Notes: generated by a model not told the origin, from the sequence alone. DNA of 64,000 bases from an uncultured Roseovarius sp. (GCF_947489715.1 NZ_CANLER010000003.1:310001-374000), one strand, 5' to 3'. Positions 36,558-44,673 are shown, counted from the stretch's first letter. Numbers and translations are program-made.

Positions 36558-36950
36558 TTATCGACGTAACAAATCCATCAGGCTGGATGACATTTTCCGT
36601 GCCTGGTCGAACATTTTGAGGTTCGCCTCATAGCTGCGCTGCGCTTCGCGCGCGTCAGCGATCTCGATGACAAGGTTCACATTCGACCCATCATAATGAC
36701 CCGTCTCATCGGCCATCGGATGGCTGGGATCATAAACCTTGGGCAGTTCACTTCGGTCCAGATGGACCCGGCTGGTTTCGACCCGGCCGATGTCATCACC
36801 AATCCCGAATTCGAGTTCAAACGAAACGCTCTTGCGCCGGTAGCCAGGCGTATCGGTGTTGGCAATGTTTTCTGACACATGACGAAGACGTTGCGCCTGG
36901 GCTTTCAGACCACTGGCCGAAACAGAAAGAGATTTCATGAAATCACTCAT
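36558..36950 (-). CDS. flgC: Flagellar proximal rod protein FlgC
   Basis: The 130-residue protein has LSVSASGLKAQAQRLRHVSE and NIANTDTPGYRRKSVSFE at the N-terminus and DAREAQRSYEANLKMFDQAR at the C-terminus, all typical of FlgC. Either ATG 36950 or the internal ATG four codons later could start it; the first has GGAGGG upstream. It lies 12 bp after flgB. Confidence 0.95.
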   Translation of the reverse strand: MSDFMKSLSVSASGLKAQAQRLRHVSENIANTDTPGYRRKSVSFELEFGIGDDIGRVETSRVHLDRSELPKVYDPSHPMADETGHYDGSNVNLVIEIADAREAQRSYEANLKMFDQARKMSSSLMDLLRR

Positions 36951-36962
36951 AACCGCGCCCTC

Positions 36963-37352
36963 CTATCGGCGACCGAGTGCTGATCGCAGCACCGTGAGGG
37001 AAGACTTATAAATGGCCAGCGCCCGATCGTGATCGCGCTTGACATCAACGGCCTTCATCATCTCGGTTTCAAGCGAAACGGAATTGCCGTTGGGATCAGT
37101 CTCGACATCGCGCATTTTCGCGATGCCCATATCAAAAGGTAGCGTGGCGGCATGAAGGTGCCCCGAGCGAGTGGCGCGGGGAACAAACCCCGAATCACCG
37201 CCTTCGATAATCTCTTTGAACGGTTTCACATCGCGGGCGATGTAATCCGGTGTGTCCGCATTGGCCATGTTCTGGGCCACGACTGACTGGCGTGCGCCCG
37301 CATGGGTGGCCAGGGCATTCGCAATGCGAAAGATTTCAAGTTTTTCAAACAT
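36963..37352 (-). CDS. flgB: Flagellar proximal rod protein FlgB
   Basis: The 129-residue protein starts at ATG 37352 behind GGGAGAAG; the longer frame to 37445 would overlap the fliI start and has no similarity. The family segments are MFEKLEIFRIANALATHAGA, VVAQNMANADTPDYIARDVK and the C-terminal ALAIYKSSLTVLRSALGRR. It is the first gene of the long minus-strand flgB-flgC-fliE-fliQ-flgF-flgG-flgA-flgH-fliL2 operon and faces fliI. Confidence 0.95.
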   Translation of the reverse strand: MFEKLEIFRIANALATHAGARQSVVAQNMANADTPDYIARDVKPFKEIIEGGDSGFVPRATRSGHLHAATLPFDMGIAKMRDVETDPNGNSVSLETEMMKAVDVKRDHDRALAIYKSSLTVLRSALGRR

Positions 37353-37375
37353 CGGGGCTTCTCCCTCGATTGGCT

Positions 37376-37390
37376 TCAACCAAGGCTTAA
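37376..37390. promoter_or_regulatory. CtrA-like box in the flgB/fliI divergent region
   Basis: TCAA-CCAAGGC-TTAA is one base from TTAA-N7-TTAA, followed by C. It lies 24 bp upstream of the flgB start and 48 bp upstream of the fliI start, so it could serve both. This is a sequence match only. Confidence 0.4.
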
Positions 37391-37437
37391 CCCTGATTCC
37401 TTTAGAAATTGTTTTCAGAAGATGATTGGAGAGTTCG

Positions 37438-38874
37438 ATGATCAAATCCGGGCTGGCCTGCCTGCAGGCTGAAATCGCGACATTACAGGCGGAACGCGTT
37501 ATTGGGCGGGTTCGCGCCGTTCATGGCAACACGCTTCGGATCAGCGGATTCGGTGGAGAGGCGCGGCTAGGTGATCGAATCAGAGTGACGCGCCGTGAAG
37601 GTGGCTGGCTGTCGGGCGAGGTGCTTCAGATGGATGAAGACAGCGTCCTGATGCTTCCTGATGACGCACCAACCGGAATTTCTTTAGGAGATCGGGCGTC
37701 CCTGCTCGAAGCCAGCAATATCGCCCCTACCGATGGCTGGGTTGGCCGCATAATTGATCCTTTCGGGCAGCCCTTGGATGGGCGACCTCTGTTGCGTGGC
37801 CCTGAATCGCGACCGTTGCGTGCCGATCCGCCGGCTGCCGCAAAACGCCGGTCGCTGGGCAATCGCCTGGATACAGGGATGACGGCCTTTAATACCCTGC
37901 TCCCCATAGTACGCGGACAGCGCCTTGGCCTTTTTGCCGGCTCCGGCGTCGGCAAGTCGAACCTGCTGGCGCATCTGGGCCGAAACATGGAGGCTGACAT
38001 CGTCGTCTTTGCCCTGATCGGTGAACGCGGCCGCGAGCTTCGCGATTTCGTAGAGAATGTGCTAGGTCCCGAAGGGATGCGCCGCTCGATCGTTGTCGCC
38101 GCGACCTCGGATCAATCGCCTTTGGTGCGCCGACGCTGCGCCTGGACCGCGATGAGTGTGGCCGAACATTTCCGCGATCAGGGAAACCACGTTTTGTTCC
38201 TGGCCGATTCGATCACCCGATTTGCCGAAGCGCACCGCGAGGTCGCCACCGCCGCCGGCGAAATGCCTGCCTTGCGCGGATTTCCTGCCTCGACGGCCCA
38301 CATGATCATGTCGCTTTGCGAACGTGCCGGACCGGGTGAAGAAAATAGCGGCGACATCACCGCCCTGCTCAGCGTTCTCGTTGCGGGGTCGGACATGGAC
38401 GAACCCGTGGCAGACATTCTGCGCGGTGTTTTGGACGGGCACGTCGTGCTTGACCGGCAGATCGCCGAGCGTGGGCGATACCCGGCCATCGACCTGCTAC
38501 GTTCGGTTTCCCGCAGCCTTCCGAAGGCAGCCAGCGACGATGAGAACCAGTTGATCCTGCGCGCGCGCCGCCTGTTGGGGGCTTACGCCCGTTCGGAAAC
38601 AATGGTCAAAGCTGGCCTATATGCTGAAGGGACCGATGCCGAACTGGACCAGGCGCTCCGCGTTTGGGGAGACCTGGACAGCTTCTTGGCCGAAAAAGAA
38701 GCCGTATCGGTACAAAACAGCTTTGACCGCCTGTCGATCATCCTACGCCGCGCCGGACAAGCCAGGCCTGTGGCTGGAGCCGCCAAACAACAATCCACAC
38801 CGCATAAAACCCAGAAAACGGCCGCAAGAGCAGAGCTTCCCTCGTTGGGGCAAAAGCGCCCGCTTTCGCGGTGA
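37438..38874 (+). CDS. fliI: Flagellar export ATPase FliI
   Basis: The 478-residue protein starts at ATG 37438 (GGAG 7 bp upstream). The Walker A loop GLFAGSGVGKSNLLAHLG is at about residues 164-181, followed by VVFALIGERGRELRDFVE, the Walker B/arginine-finger region VLFLADSITRFAEAHREVA and RGFPASTAHMIMSLCERAG. It powers the unfolding and delivery of export substrates, regulated by FliH and FliJ. It is monocistronic on the plus strand and converges on the DUF1217 gene. Confidence 0.96.
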   Translation: MIKSGLACLQAEIATLQAERVIGRVRAVHGNTLRISGFGGEARLGDRIRVTRREGGWLSGEVLQMDEDSVLMLPDDAPTGISLGDRASLLEASNIAPTDGWVGRIIDPFGQPLDGRPLLRGPESRPLRADPPAAAKRRSLGNRLDTGMTAFNTLLPIVRGQRLGLFAGSGVGKSNLLAHLGRNMEADIVVFALIGERGRELRDFVENVLGPEGMRRSIVVAATSDQSPLVRRRCAWTAMSVAEHFRDQGNHVLFLADSITRFAEAHREVATAAGEMPALRGFPASTAHMIMSLCERAGPGEENSGDITALLSVLVAGSDMDEPVADILRGVLDGHVVLDRQIAERGRYPAIDLLRSVSRSLPKAASDDENQLILRARRLLGAYARSETMVKAGLYAEGTDAELDQALRVWGDLDSFLAEKEAVSVQNSFDRLSIILRRAGQARPVAGAAKQQSTPHKTQKTAARAELPSLGQKRPLSR

Positions 38875-39002
38875 CGTACTTTTAGCGTGTCGGGTCTCAG
38901 AGGTAGATGTGCGCATCTTTGCGACACGACAAACGGCTGCGAAAAGAAGCGTGGCTCTTCGCACAGCGGTGTTAGGACGTTAGAAGCATGTCTGAACTGG
39001 CG

Positions 39003-39815
39003 TCAGGCGTCCCTGAAGTAATTCGGCGCCGATTGAAGCAAGGTCAGAGCAATCGAATTACTTGATTGGAACTGGAACGAAGCGATTTGATCACGCAGCA
39101 GGTAGCGCCGGATGAACTCTTCATTCGTGTCTTCTGATGCCAGATCAGCAAGAGACTCGATCCCCAATTGCCTGCTCGCCTGAGTCTTGAATGTCTCCAA
39201 CTGACGGTCAATATCAATCTGACCAAAACTGCTTGGCAAACCCAATGCCACTTCAAAGACTTTCCGAAGCGGCGGATTACCCATGATCGCGAACCATTTG
39301 GCATTATCCGATTCGTCACCGGTTACGATGTCGGCAAGCTCTCGTTGCGCGTTCATCGCCAGGCGCAAACTCTCATCCTGTTCGCCCACGGCCACTTCGA
39401 ATTCAAGCTCACGAAACTTATCTGTAATCTCGCGGCCAAACCCGGCCAGTTGCGTTCGTGGCAAGGCCAGCTCGCCAAATCCGAAAGCATCGGTAAACTT
39501 CTTATACCGTTCATCCGCAAGCCGATTTGCCAGCGCATCATCGGAAACGGTCCCCTCCTCCAGAATACGTTTGACGAGCGCCTGGCTGTTAAGATCTTCT
39601 CCCAATCCGAATGCGCCAAGCGCCACCCGTAAAAGCCGCCGATCATCGACCAGTTGCTCTGCGGATTGAATCTTGCCTATGTTCTGCTCAAAATAGTCCG
39701 TATCGCGCACGATCTGCGGCGATTTGTTGAACACTTCGGTCTGGCGTTCCATGGTCTTGTTCAGCAACACCCAGCCCGGCAGACCGCCCACGGGAACCAA
39801 CGGTTGAAAATTCAT
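39003..39815 (-). CDS. DUF1217-family flagellar-associated protein
   Basis: The 270-residue protein starts at ATG 39815, overlapping the flbT stop (ATGA); the longer frame to 39878 runs into flbT. It begins MNFQPLVPVGGLPGWVLLNK and contains repeated blocks such as VDDRRLLRVALGAFGLGEDL and LADERYKKFTDAFGFGELAL. These resemble the DUF1217 domain found in flagellar clusters of alphaproteobacteria, where it is usually next to flaF and flbT. The function is unknown. Coupling to flbT suggests a role in filament assembly or flagellin regulation (inference). Confidence 0.88.
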   Translation of the reverse strand: MNFQPLVPVGGLPGWVLLNKTMERQTEVFNKSPQIVRDTDYFEQNIGKIQSAEQLVDDRRLLRVALGAFGLGEDLNSQALVKRILEEGTVSDDALANRLADERYKKFTDAFGFGELALPRTQLAGFGREITDKFRELEFEVAVGEQDESLRLAMNAQRELADIVTGDESDNAKWFAIMGNPPLRKVFEVALGLPSSFGQIDIDRQLETFKTQASRQLGIESLADLASEDTNEEFIRRYLLRDQIASFQFQSSNSIALTLLQSAPNYFRDA

Positions 39816-40216
39816 GACGGCCAATGCGCCAGCAGCCGGTCTTCGCGCGGCAGCAATGCCCGCAACGCTTTCAGGCATTGATAGTGCTGGTCCTTCAAAA
39901 GGGCATCGGTGGCCTGGGTCAGATGCGACCGGCTGTCCGCATCAGTCAGAACCTGGCTCAGTTCCTCGATATGGCGCAATAACTGCAACCGCGACTCTTC
40001 CGGCTCGGCATCGCCGGACAGGATAAGCTGCGCTGCATAGCAGACACGCCGGACCGGCGTCGTGGCCTCTTCTGGATGGATTGCATCGCGCAGCCGCAGG
40101 ATATTCGCATTCGGCGTCATGATCGACAAACGCGACCGGCGATCGCCATTTTCAATCACCGCCCCATTGATCAGGACACGCTCCTTGGGGCTCAGTTTCA
40201 GGACAAGACCTGTCAT
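39812..40216 (-). CDS. flbT: Flagellin translational regulator FlbT
   Basis: The 134-residue protein begins TGLVLKLSPKERVLINGAVI and has MTPNANILRLRDAIHPEEA and RRVCYAAQLILSGDAEPEES, all characteristic of FlbT. In Caulobacter, FlbT binds the flagellin mRNA leader and limits its translation and stability. Its start overlaps the flaF stop (TAATG). The flagellin gene upstream has a GC stem-loop in its leader that is a candidate target. Confidence 0.94.
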   Translation of the reverse strand: MTGLVLKLSPKERVLINGAVIENGDRRSRLSIMTPNANILRLRDAIHPEEATTPVRRVCYAAQLILSGDAEPEESRLQLLRHIEELSQVLTDADSRSHLTQATDALLKDQHYQCLKALRALLPREDRLLAHWPS

Positions 40217-40590
40217 TATTTCACCCTCTCGTTCCGCAAACCGCGCATGATTGCGGTGTTAATCTCAATAAGAATGTCAGCCGTGGCCTGACCCATCAGG
40301 ACCTTGCTACTGTGCTGGCGTGTAAAATCGGAAAGATATGCGATGCGGGCGCGTAACGCCTTCGGCAAGGTATTGGCGCTGTCAGCTACATCCGTCACCA
40401 GAATAGCCCAAAGCTTTCTGTTATCGTGCAGGGCATCCACCAAATCCCGAAACCCCTCTTTGCCTCGGCCTGAATAGGTCTTTAACCGATGCGTGATCTG
40501 GGCAAATGCGTTATATTCCGTGTCTCGATCGGTTCGAATAAGCTGTGCGTCATTACGGTACGCGTTCTGCGCCTTGGTAATCGCGTTCAT
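40216..40590 (-). CDS. flaF: Flagellin regulator/chaperone FlaF
   Basis: The 124-residue protein starts at ATG 40590 (AAGGA upstream); the nine extra codons before it have no support. It begins MNAITKAQNAYRNDAQLIRT and contains EYNAFAQITHRLKTYS and ALHDNRKLWAILVTDVADSA, typical of FlaF. FlaF promotes flagellin synthesis and secretion and opposes FlbT. It lies 77 bp downstream of fliC, separated by a strong hairpin. Confidence 0.94.
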   Translation of the reverse strand: MNAITKAQNAYRNDAQLIRTDRDTEYNAFAQITHRLKTYSGRGKEGFRDLVDALHDNRKLWAILVTDVADSANTLPKALRARIAYLSDFTRQHSSKVLMGQATADILIEINTAIMRGLRNERVK

Positions 40591-40628
40591 TTCATGTCCT
40601 TCCGGGAAATCTTTCACTTGTTACGGCG

Positions 40629-40657
40629 TTCAGGGGCGCCAAAAAAGCGCCCCTGAA
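40629..40657. terminator. 11-bp GC hairpin between fliC and flaF
   Basis: TTCAGGGGCGC (40629-40639) pairs perfectly with GCGCCCCTGAA (40647-40657), loop of 7. On the fliC (minus) strand no T-run follows, so it may be a partial terminator or a processing and stabilising hairpin that gives more flagellin than FlaF/FlbT message. Both stems lie within the 77-bp gap. Confidence 0.6.
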
Positions 40658-40667
40658 ATCAAGCTTG

Positions 40668-41528
40668 TTAACGGAACAGCGACAAGATTGCCTGCGGTGC
40701 CTGGTTGGCGATCGACAGCGACTGCGTTGCCAGCTGCTGCTGTACCTGCAGGGCTTGCAATCGGGCCGAGGCCTCTTCCATGTCGGCATCAACCAATGCG
40801 CCGATACCGGTTTTCATGGCGTCAGTCAGTTTACCGACAAACTCATTCTGGTCACCGATACGCTTGGCCGAGGCACCAAGGTTGGCAGCGCCTTCAATGG
40901 CAATCTGCAAATAGCCTTCGATCTCGGTCAAAGCGGTCTGGGCAGTTGCCGCGTCAGCGATATTCGTACGGCCCGGAACGTCCAGGTTGGCTTCGAAATC
41001 TACCGATGCCACGTCAATCGTCGAGATGGTCGGTGCGTTACCGTTTGCAGACGTGTTTGCACCCGCACGGTCAAGCGACGACAGCACAGTCAGCTGAGAG
41101 CCACCGTTACCATCCACATCGGTCAGCAGCAGGTTCACACCATTGAACTGTGCTGCGGCCTGGATAGAAGCGATCTGCTCTTCTTTCTGAAGCATGTCGG
41201 CTTCGATCTTGGCATGGTCCGCGGTTTCGCTGACACCAGCAACCGCAAGCGCTTTCATTTCCTCCAGAACGCTCACGATCTGTTCTGCGGCAGTCGAAGC
41301 CACCGAAACAGTCGATTCTCCGACGGCAAGTGAGTCGGAAATCGCGTTGAAGCTGGACACATCCGATTCCATGACCTTGGAAATCGCCCAGATCGCCGAG
41401 TTATCCTTGGCGGTCGCAACCGATTTACCAGTCGAAATCATGTCCTGGGTTTTGGCCAGGCTCGAGTTGATCGATTTCAGGGTTTGCAGCGCTACCATTG
41501 CGCTGTTGTTTGTCAGAATGCTGGACAT
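40668..41528 (-). CDS. fliC: Flagellin
   Basis: The 286-residue protein begins MSSILTNNSAMVALQTLKSI, then SLAKTQDMISTGKSVATAKD, the D0/D1 helices, and ends QQLATQSLSIANQAPQAIL plus SLFR, the C-terminal D0 helix. It lacks large outer D2/D3 domains, as is usual in alphaproteobacteria. It polymerises into the filament after export. AAAGGA precedes the ATG and a GC stem-loop lies just upstream of that site. The following genes flaF and flbT regulate it. Confidence 0.97.
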   Translation of the reverse strand: MSSILTNNSAMVALQTLKSINSSLAKTQDMISTGKSVATAKDNSAIWAISKVMESDVSSFNAISDSLAVGESTVSVASTAAEQIVSVLEEMKALAVAGVSETADHAKIEADMLQKEEQIASIQAAAQFNGVNLLLTDVDGNGGSQLTVLSSLDRAGANTSANGNAPTISTIDVASVDFEANLDVPGRTNIADAATAQTALTEIEGYLQIAIEGAANLGASAKRIGDQNEFVGKLTDAMKTGIGALVDADMEEASARLQALQVQQQLATQSLSIANQAPQAILSLFR

Positions 41529-41548
41529 AGCATTTTCCTTTAGCTTTT

Positions 41549-41564
41549 TGGCGCTTTTGCGCCA
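41549..41564 (-). promoter_or_regulatory. Stem-loop in the fliC leader
   Basis: On the minus strand TGGCGC-AAAA-GCGCCA forms a perfect 6-bp stem with a tetraloop, ending about 20 bases before the fliC start codon and just upstream of the AAAGGA ribosome site. It is placed where a post-transcriptional regulator such as FlbT could act. Function is inference. Confidence 0.5.
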
Positions 41565-41688
41565 GTTTCACGTCCCGCCCCCACTCGGAAGACGGCCTAG
41601 CTGTCTTTCTGACATCTGCAGTTGAGCGTGATCGCCCTGCCGCGCCACCCGTTCTTTCGGATGCCCGCATAACATGGGCTTCGAAGTG

Positions 41689-41703
41689 CTAATGGAGTGC
41701 TAA
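41689..41703 (-). promoter_or_regulatory. CtrA-like box upstream of fliC
   Basis: On the minus strand TTAG-CACTCCA-TTAG matches TTAA-N7-TTAA with one mismatch in each half. It lies about 160 bp upstream of the fliC start in a 215-bp gap. It is weaker than the other boxes. Confidence 0.3.
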
Positions 41704-41743
41704 ATGCCGCCTTCTAACTACCCGGCATTTGAGACAAATCTGC

Positions 41744-42103
41744 TCAGGCGCGCTTCTCGACCCGGCGTTCGGTTTCGCCCTGAATCGTGCGTTTGCGCCC
41801 GGTTTCGTCATATGTTTCTAAAGAACGACGAATACGCCGAAAGGCCGCCATGCGAGCCGCTACCTTTCGGATGCCCTGAAGTGCACCATCCAGCAGCGCC
41901 TGATTTCGTTCAACTTTTAACTGTAATTCCTCAAGGCTGAGGCTGGCATCCGGCTGACCGGCATTCAGCGCATCAATCAGGCGCTCTTTTTCTTCCAGTA
42001 GGACCGGAATCTTATCCAGCTCCCCCTGCAACAATGCGGCACGTTCAAGTTCCAGCAATTCGTCAAGGCGGGTGATGATGTCTTGTTGCGTCTCAGTTTT
42101 CAT
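41744..42103 (-). CDS. FlgN-like flagellar export chaperone
   Basis: The 119-residue protein is almost entirely helical and charged: DIITRLDELLELERAALLQG, then LEEKERLIDALNAG and LKVERNQALLDGALQGIRKV. This pattern, with LL-x-x-ER-x-AL-x-x-G, is typical of FlgN, the chaperone of hook-associated proteins FlgK and FlgL. The start overlaps the FlgJ-like gene by 11 bp, so the pair is co-translated. The family is poorly conserved, and a general coiled-coil protein is the alternative. Confidence 0.75.
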   Translation of the reverse strand: MKTETQQDIITRLDELLELERAALLQGELDKIPVLLEEKERLIDALNAGQPDASLSLEELQLKVERNQALLDGALQGIRKVAARMAAFRRIRRSLETYDETGRKRTIQGETERRVEKRA

Positions 42104-42380
42104 CGCTCTTCTCCATCATGGATTTATAAAATGCTTCGGCCAGCCCGATACCGCCCCTCTTGACCATTTGTTCAGCCATCGCCGTACGTTGGAACGAGGC
42201 GAACTGGTCCTCTCCAGCGCTACCACTGAACGAGTTTTCCTGCTCACCAAAACCGGCCGATTTCAGCATTTCGGCCAGAAAGGTAGCTTCCAGTTTTTCC
42301 GCAGCCTGCCGCGCAGACATCTCCTTGATCACCGTCGCTGTGGGCGGCCGGGTCGCGGGAATTGGTAAAGAATCTGTCAC
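42093..42380 (-). CDS. FlgJ-like rod-binding protein (N-terminal domain only)
   Basis: The protein has 95 residues if it starts at GTG 42380, which has GAGGT 7 bp upstream; an open frame extends further but would run into fliK. The segment AEKLEATFLAEMLKSAGFGE, then DQFASFQRTAMAEQMVKRGG and GLAEAFYKSMM is the rod-binding domain of FlgJ. The muramidase half is absent, and a separate lytic transglycosylase is encoded at 27553. It would cap or scaffold the growing rod in the periplasm. It heads a two-gene unit with the FlgN-like gene, divergent from fliK. Confidence 0.85.
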   Translation of the reverse strand: MTDSLPIPATRPPTATVIKEMSARQAAEKLEATFLAEMLKSAGFGEQENSFSGSAGEDQFASFQRTAMAEQMVKRGGIGLAEAFYKSMMEKSDEN

Positions 42381-42428
42381 GGGAATACCTCGAATTGGAT
42401 GAACTCTGATCCATTGAACCTCAATTCG

Positions 42429-42443
42429 GTAAAGAAGCAGTAA
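42429..42443. promoter_or_regulatory. CtrA-like box in the flgJ-like/fliK divergent region
   Basis: GTAA-AGAAGCA-GTAA has the N7 spacing with one mismatch in each half, and is followed by C as in the consensus. It lies 49 bp from the flgJ-like start and 53 bp from the fliK start. This is a sequence match only. Confidence 0.35.
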
Positions 42444-42495
42444 CCGTGTTCTGCGATGTTCCGTGCCACGTGGAAGAATCCCGGAGAGTAGACCT

Positions 42496-43956
42496 ATGAA
42501 TTCATCAATCAGCCCGGTTGCATCCAGCCAGAACGCCAGCCTGATGCCCGTCGTGACGGGAAATGGTAACGGCAACAATCAGGACGCACCCGCGCGGAAC
42601 AGAGAAACTTTCCAATCGGTCATGGCCGAAAAATCCCGCTCGGGCGACATCGATGCAAAACGTGACGGACGTGGTCGAAACGACAAGGCCCGCGCGACGG
42701 ATGACCCACAGGGTAAACCACCGGAAAATTCATCCGCGGAAGAATCAGACGCTTTGGCAGATGCCACTGCGTCAGACACCGAAACAGAATCGGATCACGC
42801 CGAATTCAGCGAAACAGAGCCGTCGCAACTGCTGTCAGACGCGCCGGATAGTGAAGAGGTCACCATCACAACCGATGTGCCCGTATCTGAGGCTGATCCG
42901 CAAGCAACCACATCGGAAAAAGGTACGACAGCCGGGGCGTTCAGCGGGTCGGAAACCGGCGTACCGTCATGGTTTGCCGCCACGCCGGAGGCCAGCGGCA
43001 AGACAGTCCAGACCGGGCAGACGGGCGCACAATCGACCGCTGCACAGGCTGCTGCGATGCCAACGGGCGCTGCATCTGCAGGCCGCACCGGTGATCTCAG
43101 CAGCACCCCGCCGGCACCTGACGATGCGCTCGTCCCCGGTGGCAATCAAACCAAAGCGCAGGGTCAAAGCGGTGATGCCGCCGGAAGTCAGGTTAGATCC
43201 GCCGCCGCCAACACGGCCAGCGCCAATCTTGCGGCGCTTGCCAATGCGCCTGGTCAAACAGCAAAAACAGACAAACTGCCTGACCATGTGACCGTGCGGA
43301 AGGACGCAGGCCACGACATGACGACCACATTCGCGACATCACGGGCGGACAAGCCTGCAATGGTCGCGCCGGTTCTGCCACCGGTACAGGCCGCGATGAT
43401 GCAGAACCCGGGCATGTCGCCGGGCAGCGCCGGTGACGATGGCAAAATTCGCTGGTCGTCCGAGGCAAGTTTTACCGCCGACATTGCCGCGTCCGAGATG
43501 CCGGCCACCTCAAGGCTGCAACAAGCCACGCTGCTTCAGCAACCGGATCTGCCGCGCAACATCGCGGTTCAACTGGCGCAGGCCATGCGGCAGGGTGGGG
43601 CCGAGCGCCCTATGGAATTGGTCCTCAATCCGGCAGAACTGGGCCGCGTGCGCATTTCAATGCAGGCCGGCGATGGCACAATGACCGTACAGGTTTTGGC
43701 CGAACGCCCTGAAACGCTTGACCTGATGCGCCGCAATATCGACGTGCTGGCCCAGGAATTCCTCGACATCGGCTTTGGCTCGGCGGAATTCGCCTTTGGC
43801 CAGAACGCCCCGGACGGCGACGGCTCACCGGATGGTGAAGCCACTTCGGACACCCGGGCAACTATCACCCAAATCAGCGACGCGGACGGTGAGAATATGC
43901 CTGACGCTCCGGCGCATCTCTCCATTCAATCCGATCGCGTCGATATCAGGCTTTAG
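42496..43956 (+). CDS. fliK: Flagellar hook-length control protein FliK
   Basis: The 486-residue protein starts at ATG 42496 with GGAGAG upstream. The first 360 residues are low complexity, rich in Ser, Thr, Ala, Asp and Gly, as expected of a molecular ruler. The conserved C-terminal domain follows: NIAVQLAQAMRQGGAERPME, then LVLNPAELGRVRISMQ and LAERPETLDLMRRNIDVLA. It measures hook length and triggers the FlhB switch. It lies 12 bp before flgD, which is required for hook building. Confidence 0.93.
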   Translation: MNSSISPVASSQNASLMPVVTGNGNGNNQDAPARNRETFQSVMAEKSRSGDIDAKRDGRGRNDKARATDDPQGKPPENSSAEESDALADATASDTETESDHAEFSETEPSQLLSDAPDSEEVTITTDVPVSEADPQATTSEKGTTAGAFSGSETGVPSWFAATPEASGKTVQTGQTGAQSTAAQAAAMPTGAASAGRTGDLSSTPPAPDDALVPGGNQTKAQGQSGDAAGSQVRSAAANTASANLAALANAPGQTAKTDKLPDHVTVRKDAGHDMTTTFATSRADKPAMVAPVLPPVQAAMMQNPGMSPGSAGDDGKIRWSSEASFTADIAASEMPATSRLQQATLLQQPDLPRNIAVQLAQAMRQGGAERPMELVLNPAELGRVRISMQAGDGTMTVQVLAERPETLDLMRRNIDVLAQEFLDIGFGSAEFAFGQNAPDGDGSPDGEATSDTRATITQISDADGENMPDAPAHLSIQSDRVDIRL

Positions 43957-43968
43957 AAAGGCATCAAC

Positions 43969-44640
43969 ATGGAAGTTTCCTCAACCACAACCGCCGCAGC
44001 ACAGGCCAGCCAGAACGCTGCCGCCACCCAACCGCAACGCAACGCCATCAGCTCGGATTTTGAGACATTCATCAAGATGCTGACGACCCAAATGCAAAAT
44101 CAGGATCCGCTCAATCCTATCGAGTCGGCAGATTTTGCGGTGCAGCTCGCCACGTTTTCCACCGTCGAACAACAAGTGAAAACCAATGACCTGCTGACAT
44201 CTCTGGCGGATCGCGTTTCGGGTCTGGGCGTGGCGCAGCTCTCGGGCTGGGTGGGCATGACCGCCCGGGCCGAAATGCCGGTGGCCTTCAATGGTGCCCC
44301 GGTCTCATTGACGGTCAAATCCCCACCCCAGGCCGACCGTGCGGAACTGGTCGTGCGCAACAGCTCTGGCGAAGTGGTCATGCGTCAGGCCGCGCCTGCC
44401 GAAAGCGGCACCCTGGATTGGGCCGGTGTGGATGAAACCGGCGCGCCACTGCCGATCGGCACCTATTCCATCGCCCTGGAATCCTACGAAGACGATGAGT
44501 TGCTGGAAGCAAACCCGGTCGAGGTGCATGACCGCATCGTCGAAGCCCGCAACGAGGGCGGCCAGACCATTCTGGTGATGTCGGGCGGGCAGGAAGTTCC
44601 GGCAGCCGACGTTCTGGGAATTCGCGAATCCGATAGTTAA
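43969..44640 (+). CDS. flgD: Flagellar hook-capping protein FlgD
   Basis: The 223-residue protein has the N-terminal FlgD signature DFETFIKMLTTQMQNQDPLN, then PIESADFAVQLATFSTVEQQ, followed by a C-terminal Ig-like domain (RAELVVRNSSGEVVMRQ and GTYSIALESYEDDE). It caps the growing hook and is needed for FlgE polymerisation. It is the last gene of the flagellar region and is followed by a GC hairpin. Confidence 0.96.
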   Translation: MEVSSTTTAAAQASQNAAATQPQRNAISSDFETFIKMLTTQMQNQDPLNPIESADFAVQLATFSTVEQQVKTNDLLTSLADRVSGLGVAQLSGWVGMTARAEMPVAFNGAPVSLTVKSPPQADRAELVVRNSSGEVVMRQAAPAESGTLDWAGVDETGAPLPIGTYSIALESYEDDELLEANPVEVHDRIVEARNEGGQTILVMSGGQEVPAADVLGIRESDS

Positions 44641-44645
44641 GATAA

Positions 44646-44673
44646 CAAGCGGGCGACCATCGCTGCCCGCTTG
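44646..44673 (+). terminator. Hairpin after flgD
   Basis: CAAGCGGGC (44646-44654) pairs perfectly with GCCCGCTTG (44665-44673), loop of 10. It begins 6 bp after the flgD stop. Only CCCCCTT follows, so it is a terminator-like structure marking the end of the fliK-flgD unit. Confidence 0.5.
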
